Under the pieces are notes generated by a model. It saw nothing but the letters and a program-made list of their open reading frames with translations, was not told the DNA's origin and did not search any database. Shown piece after piece: positions 59,955-64,000 of a stretch of DNA of 64,000 nt (the stretch's first letter is position 1; each line of letters begins with the position of its first letter). The position numbers and the translations under genes were made by a program. Source of the DNA: Trichobilharzia szidati. Its lineage: Eukaryota; Platyhelminthes; Trematoda; Strigeidida; Schistosomatidae. The stretch spans positions 21,462,804 through 21,526,803 of the forward strand of contig OX235277.1 of NCBI GenBank assembly GCA_944472155.2, written 5' to 3'.

Positions 59955-60329
59955 TTGTTAATACTTGTTTTTAGGAATCATGATTGGACAAAGTTTTTAA
60001 AAACAAAAGATGTGCCTTTTATATATAAAGCCTCTGTTATGTTAATTTTGATTAATTTCCCTGAAGAAGTTCGGACCAGATTGCCGAACGAAACGTTGGA
60101 ATTACTCATTTCAATATCGCTGAGATATTACAAATATAATTTTTTACAAATGTCTACTTCTCACTCGGCGCCCAAATATTTTAGACTTATTCGATCAAAT
60201 CTTGACGACAGTTCATTTGATAACAGAATAACGTTTGATAGAGTAAATGTAAGTCTACTGGACACGCCCTGCTATTCGATTAGCAGAAGGACTCTCAGTT
60301 TACAACTTATTCTGAATAATTTTACCTAG
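59955..60329 (+). CDS. Unit 1 open frame / possible exon, doubtful
   Basis: A frame of 124 codons without a convincing start. It is preceded by a splice-acceptor-like tacttgtttttag ending at about 59983 and contains a donor-like aaatgtaagt at about 60246-60255, so an exon of about 265 bp (59984-60248) is conceivable. The hammerhead-like motif (60052-60104) lies inside it, read through as INFPEEVRTRLPNETLELL. That overlap argues that the open frame is a by-product of the structured RNA motif. The unit 2 copy is 62185-62559 with one residue changed. Confidence 0.2.
   Translation: MLILVFRNHDWTKFLKTKDVPFIYKASVMLILINFPEEVRTRLPNETLELLISISLRYYKYNFLQMSTSHSAPKYFRLIRSNLDDSSFDNRITFDRVNVSLLDTPCYSISRRTLSLQLILNNFT
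60052..60104 (+). ncRNA. Minimal hammerhead-ribozyme-like motif, unit 1
   Basis: In order: stem I strand taatttcc, core box CTGAAGA (60061-60067, fits CTGANGA), one extra A, stem II gttcgg/ccgaac around a 9-base loop, GAAA, a two-pair stem III AC/GT without a loop, cleavage triplet GTT, and stem I partner ggaatta (60098-60104). Stem I pairs six to seven bases with one bulged T. Every invariant core position I can check is present. Loopless two-pair stem III is characteristic of PLE hammerheads, which are thought to work best as dimers; a tandem array would supply that. A second, poorer CTGAAGA...CGAAACGT combination lies at about 60373-60400 without a stem II. Confidence 0.6.
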
Positions 60330-61466
60330 TTTTATCTTCAATTTTTGTAGAACAAAATAAAGTTAAGACACATCTGAAGAAAAACATATATTCACGAAAC
60401 GTAAAACATAAGCGCTGAAATGAACAAAATTGACTTCATGAGTGAATTTTTGTGAAAGACCAGTGATATTGATTTTAAATAGCTGAACGTAGAATATCCA
60501 GGGGTCGCAACTTATACTGCTAAGAATGAATTGTGACTGGAGCGAAGTAGCGAACCAGTAAAGCATGTATCCCCAACGGTAAGTTCACAAATTTATTTCT
60601 TTTCCCTGTGAGAACCATGCAATTTGGATATCAAATGAATTCCGTGTATCGTTCAAATCAGCGGCCTCTATTCAACATATTCACTTCTATAAAACATATT
60701 CACCATCCAAACCTTTTTATTTCACATCTGAAATAACTAATCTCCCTAAAGAATTCAAACACAGCAGAGTTTAATATGTGTGGAAAATGATATCATTACA
60801 TTCCTTAAATATAAGTCAACGTTGATGGAATCCACTTAGTAGCCAATTATTCATTCATCAACATGAAAGTTTCATACTGAAAACACTTCGTCATCCTATA
60901 GATGTGAAGCACTTCAGCCATGGTTTCGAAGTCAAATACATCTTGAATTCAAGATCTTTTCACTAAGCGATTTATGCAGGCCACTAATGACGTTTTTTAC
61001 CCACATTATGTGTGTGAACTTAGAAATCCATGCTTTGCATGTGAACACTCACCCAAACATAAAATAATCTTGGTTTTTTAGGGTTGCAAATGGGTTATGA
61101 AAGGAAACATTCCTCATTTAAGGATTGTGATGTAGATATTTCTTGTGAGAATAGTAGTTTCTGAGTTTTGTTTGTAAATATCTTCTCCTGACTCATTCAG
61201 GAAATTTCGATAATATACCTCTTCATGAGTCTGTTAATACACCGATCGAAATGAATTCGAGGAATTCTGAAATTTCAAGTAACAAAATATTTCATTGACC
61301 CTAATGATCGGCTGTGAAATTGTAGTGTCGCTTGATTTCTCGGTTGTGTTATATTAAAATTAATACAGTTGAATCACTCTGAGATAGGCTTCTAAAGCTG
61401 CTGAATACTCGCACCGAAAGTTTCTTCTCCATGACGGCGTCATAGGCTTTCCATTGTAAGTTCATT

Positions 61467-61958
61467 GTGGGAGTTGTGAAAAGTGAGTTGGAAATCTATT
61501 TTTTTGGTACGTTTCGCGTACTGAAGTTATTGACGCCGAGAGATTCCACGAGATTCTTGATAAAAATTTTTGAACTGTCGTCAAGATTTGACAGAAAAGT
61601 TCTAAAATATTTTAGAACTATTCTGTCAAACCTTGACGACAGTTCTTTTGAATTATTTTGCAATCGAATTAAATTAACAAAGAAACTGTGCAACTGGCAC
61701 AATCAGCGTGTTTTCACTCTCCATTGTCTGCAACAGAATGCATATCCTAAATCCGTAGCTGTCGAGTCACCTGACAACTCCAGTAGGTCGAATGAAGCAG
61801 CTCAATCTTCAGAAAGAAGGCAAAGCAATAAGTCCGACAGGGTGCTTCTACTAAACGCTAATCCTAAACACCATAATTTTGAAAATACGTCTAATCATAA
61901 AATTCTAGATACTAGCAGTTTGAACGGATATGAAGTTTTGATGTTAGTTGATGCATAG
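61467..61958 (+). CDS. Unit 2 open frame of 163 codons, doubtful
   Basis: Counterpart of 59237-59728, with the same length and three residue changes. Comments there apply, including the missing ATG. Confidence 0.2.
   Translation: MGVVKSELEIYFFGTFRVLKLLTPRDSTRFLIKIFELSSRFDRKVLKYFRTILSNLDDSSFELFCNRIKLTKKLCNWHNQRVFTLHCLQQNAYPKSVAVESPDNSSRSNEAAQSSERRQSNKSDRVLLLNANPKHHNFENTSNHKILDTSSLNGYEVLMLVDA
61571..61646. repeat. 76-bp near-perfect palindrome, unit 2
   Basis: Same as 59341-59416 but with one further mismatch at the last base (agttct instead of agttca). Confidence 0.95.
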
Positions 61959-62184
61959 GAAATCCTGATTAATAAATAAAAATGGATACGTATCACTAAT
62001 TAATAATACTTGGTCAAATTCCTGATTGTCTATATCTTCCTATGGAGACGTTAAGAAATGTTTTACGACTGTTTACACACACACGCATGCACACTCTGTT
62101 TAAAGTGTTTAACAAAGGTAGACCAATATTTGTAAGTCCGAGGTCAAATTTTGATCACAGCTGATACAATTTTGTTTATTATAC

Positions 62185-62559
62185 TTGTTAATACTTGTTT
62201 TTAGGAATCATGATTGGACAAAGGTTTTAAAAACAAAAGATGTGCCTTTTATATATAAAGCCTCTGTTATGTTAATTTTGATTAATTTCCCTGAAGAAGT
62301 TCGGACCAGATTGCCGAACGAAACGTTGGAATTACTCATTTCAATATCGCTGAGATATTACAAATATAATTTTTTACAAATGTCTACTTCTCACTCGGCG
62401 CCCAAATATTTTAGACTTATTCGATCAAATCTTGACGACAGTTCATTTGATAACAGAATAACGTTTGATAGAGTAAATGTAAGTCTACTGGACACGCCCT
62501 GCTATTCGATTAGCAGAAGAACTCTCAGTTTACAACTTATTCTGAATAATTTTACCTAG
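62185..62559 (+). CDS. Unit 2 open frame / possible exon, doubtful
   Basis: Counterpart of 59955-60329; one residue differs (F to V near the start). The same splice-like signals and overlap with the hammerhead motif are present. Confidence 0.2.
   Translation: MLILVFRNHDWTKVLKTKDVPFIYKASVMLILINFPEEVRTRLPNETLELLISISLRYYKYNFLQMSTSHSAPKYFRLIRSNLDDSSFDNRITFDRVNVSLLDTPCYSISRRTLSLQLILNNFT
62282..62334 (+). ncRNA. Minimal hammerhead-ribozyme-like motif, unit 2
   Basis: Identical to 60052-60104 at every position, 2,230 bp downstream. Confidence 0.6.
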
Positions 62560-63806
62560 TTTTATCTTCAATTTTTGTAGAACAAAATAAAGTTAAGACA
62601 CATCTGAAGAAAAATATCTATTCACGAAACGTGAAACATAATCGCTGAAATGAACAAAATTGACTTCATGAGTGAATTTTTGTGAAAGACCAGTGATATT
62701 GATTTTGAATAGCTGAACTCAGAAAATTTAGGGTTCGCTACTTATACTGCTAAGAATGAATTGTGACTGGAGCGAAACAGCGGCCCAGTAAGGCATGTAT
62801 CCCCAACGGTAAGTTCACAAATTTATTTTTTTTCCCTGTGAGAACCATGCAATTTGGATATGAAATGAATTCCGTGTATCGTTCAAATCAGCGGCCTCTA
62901 TTCAACATATTCACTTCTATAAAACATATTCACCATCCAAACCTTTTTATTTCACATCTGAAATAACTAATCTCCCTAAAGAATTCAAACACAGCAGAGT
63001 GTAATATGTGTGGAAAATGATATCATTACATTCCTTAAATATAAGTCAACGTTGATGGAATCCACTTAGTAGCCAATTATTCATTCATCAACATGAAAGT
63101 TTCATACTGAAAACACTTCGTCATCCTATAGATGTGAAGCACTTCAGCCATGGTTTCGAAGTCAAATACATCTTGAATTCAAGATCTTTTCACTAAGCAA
63201 TTTATGCAGGCCACTAATGACGTTTTTTACCCACATTATGTGTGTGAACTTAGAAATCCATGCTTTGCATGTGAACACTCATCCAAACATAAAATAATCT
63301 TGGTTTTTTAGGGTTGCAAATCGGTTATGAAAGGAAACATTCCTCATTTAAGGATTGTGATGTAGATATTTCTTGTGAGAATAGTAGTTTCTGAGTTTTG
63401 TTTGTAAATATCTTCTCCTGACTCATTCAGGAAATTTCGATAATATACCTCTTCATGAGTCTGTTAATACACCGATCGAAATGAATTCGAGGAATTCTGA
63501 AATTTCAAGTAACAAAATATTTCATTGACCCTAATGATCGGCTGTGAAATTGTTGTGTCGCTTGATTTATAGGTTGTGTTATATTAAAATTAATACAGTT
63601 GAATCACTCTGAGATAGGCTTCTAAAGCTGCTGAATACTCGCACCGGAAGTTTCTTCTCCATGACGGCGTCATAGGCTTTTCATTGTTAGTTCATTGTGG
63701 GAGTTGTGAAAAGTGAGTTGGAAGTCAATTTTTTTGATGCGTTTCACGTACGTAAATTATTGACGCCGAGAGATTCCACGAGATTCTTGATAATAACTTT
63801 TGAACT

Positions 63807-64000
63807 ACTTACGAGTAGTATAACGATTATATGCAAACTTTACGTTGCATCTCCTCTCATAATTGTTTTATAATAGATAAATTACAGTCATGTCATCAAT
63901 TACTTTACTCTGTGTTTTTTAGTGATACAGTAATGTGATTCACCTCATCAGATTTGTGAATGTCCGATGAATTATTTATTTTATAAATCCAATTGAATTT
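63807..64000. other. Right flank of the tandem array
   Basis: Sequence unrelated to the array begins after tgaact at 63806. Nothing recognised to the end of the window. Confidence 0.45.

Larger units (their letters stand above)
59091..63806 (+). repeat. Tandem array, 2,230-bp period (two full units and a partial third)
   Basis: Unit 1 is 59091-61320, unit 2 is 61321-63550, and a partial unit 3 is 63551-63806. Corresponding landmarks lie exactly 2,230 bp apart (for example gtgtcgcttgattt at 59094, 61324 and 63554). Units 1 and 2 differ at roughly one percent of positions by eye, nearly all substitutions. The partial third unit is more diverged. Each full unit contains a 76-bp palindrome, an open frame of 163 codons without ATG, a possible exon with 124 open codons, two GAAACGT motifs (one part of a good hammerhead fold) and a (CA)n run near its middle (59848-59868). 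No RT, transposase or known domain was recognised. Confidence 0.95.

Noticed and set aside
1..64000. CRISPR arrays, bacterial operons, ribosome binding sites or phage genes
   Set aside because: No regularly spaced short repeats and no dense gene blocks. All recognisable genes are eukaryotic retroelement genes.

Overview
The window looks like nuclear DNA of a parasitic flatworm, most probably a blood fluke (Schistosomatidae, Schistosoma or a close relative). Four things support this. The DNA is AT-rich and almost free of genes. There is an inverted pair of tRNA-headed elements that resemble, from memory, the schistosome Sm-alpha hammerhead SINE. There is an SR2-like (RTE-clade) LINE. There are several Penelope-like elements (PLEs) and one BEL/Pao LTR element. 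I found no host protein-coding gene, rRNA or functional tRNA gene that I would defend. Everything recognisable is a transposable element, its decayed remains, or a repeat.

Region 1 (about 0.65-8.8 kb) is a nest of retroelements. A minus-strand PLE (PLE-2, 656-8803) has inverted arms at its ends. A full-length RTE-type LINE (3980-8328, minus strand) has split its reverse transcriptase, leaving an exact 11-bp target-site duplication. A second PLE (PLE-1, 779-2727, plus strand, also with inverted arms) sits in the left arm of PLE-2 between 15-bp duplications. Order of insertion: PLE-2 first, then the LINE and PLE-1 independently.

Region 2 (about 8.8-55 kb) is AT-rich intergenic or intronic sequence with scattered relics. 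These include a perfectly identical 164-bp repeat pair (10.7 and 12.6 kb), hammerhead-like PLE relics (17.1, 30.5 and 45.3 kb), a foldback element with about 210-bp inverted repeats (22.25-23.57 kb) and a truncated LINE copy with a hairpin at its 5' junction (25.2-25.7 kb). Further along are a MITE-like element (27.7-28.2 kb), an eroded LINE endonuclease (28.2-28.65 kb), old diverged repeats (32-36.5 kb), a 1,005-bp tandem duplication (39.5-41.3 kb), a PLE-2-family fragment (46.0-46.5 kb), two Sm-alpha-like elements head to head (47.2-47.65 kb) and a 520-bp diverged tandem duplication (53.1-53.9 kb).

Region 3 (55.16-58.73 kb) is a young, internally deleted BEL/Pao LTR element on the minus strand. 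Its two 321-bp LTRs differ at four positions and it keeps only a broken gag.

Region 4 (59.09-63.81 kb) is the most interesting part: a tandem array with a 2,230-bp period (two full units and the start of a third). Each full unit carries a 76-bp near-perfect palindrome and a well-preserved minimal hammerhead-ribozyme-like motif of the PLE type. The array stops inside the first bases of the palindrome. Arrays of this kind could be transcribed and self-cleaved into unit-length RNAs. That is inference.
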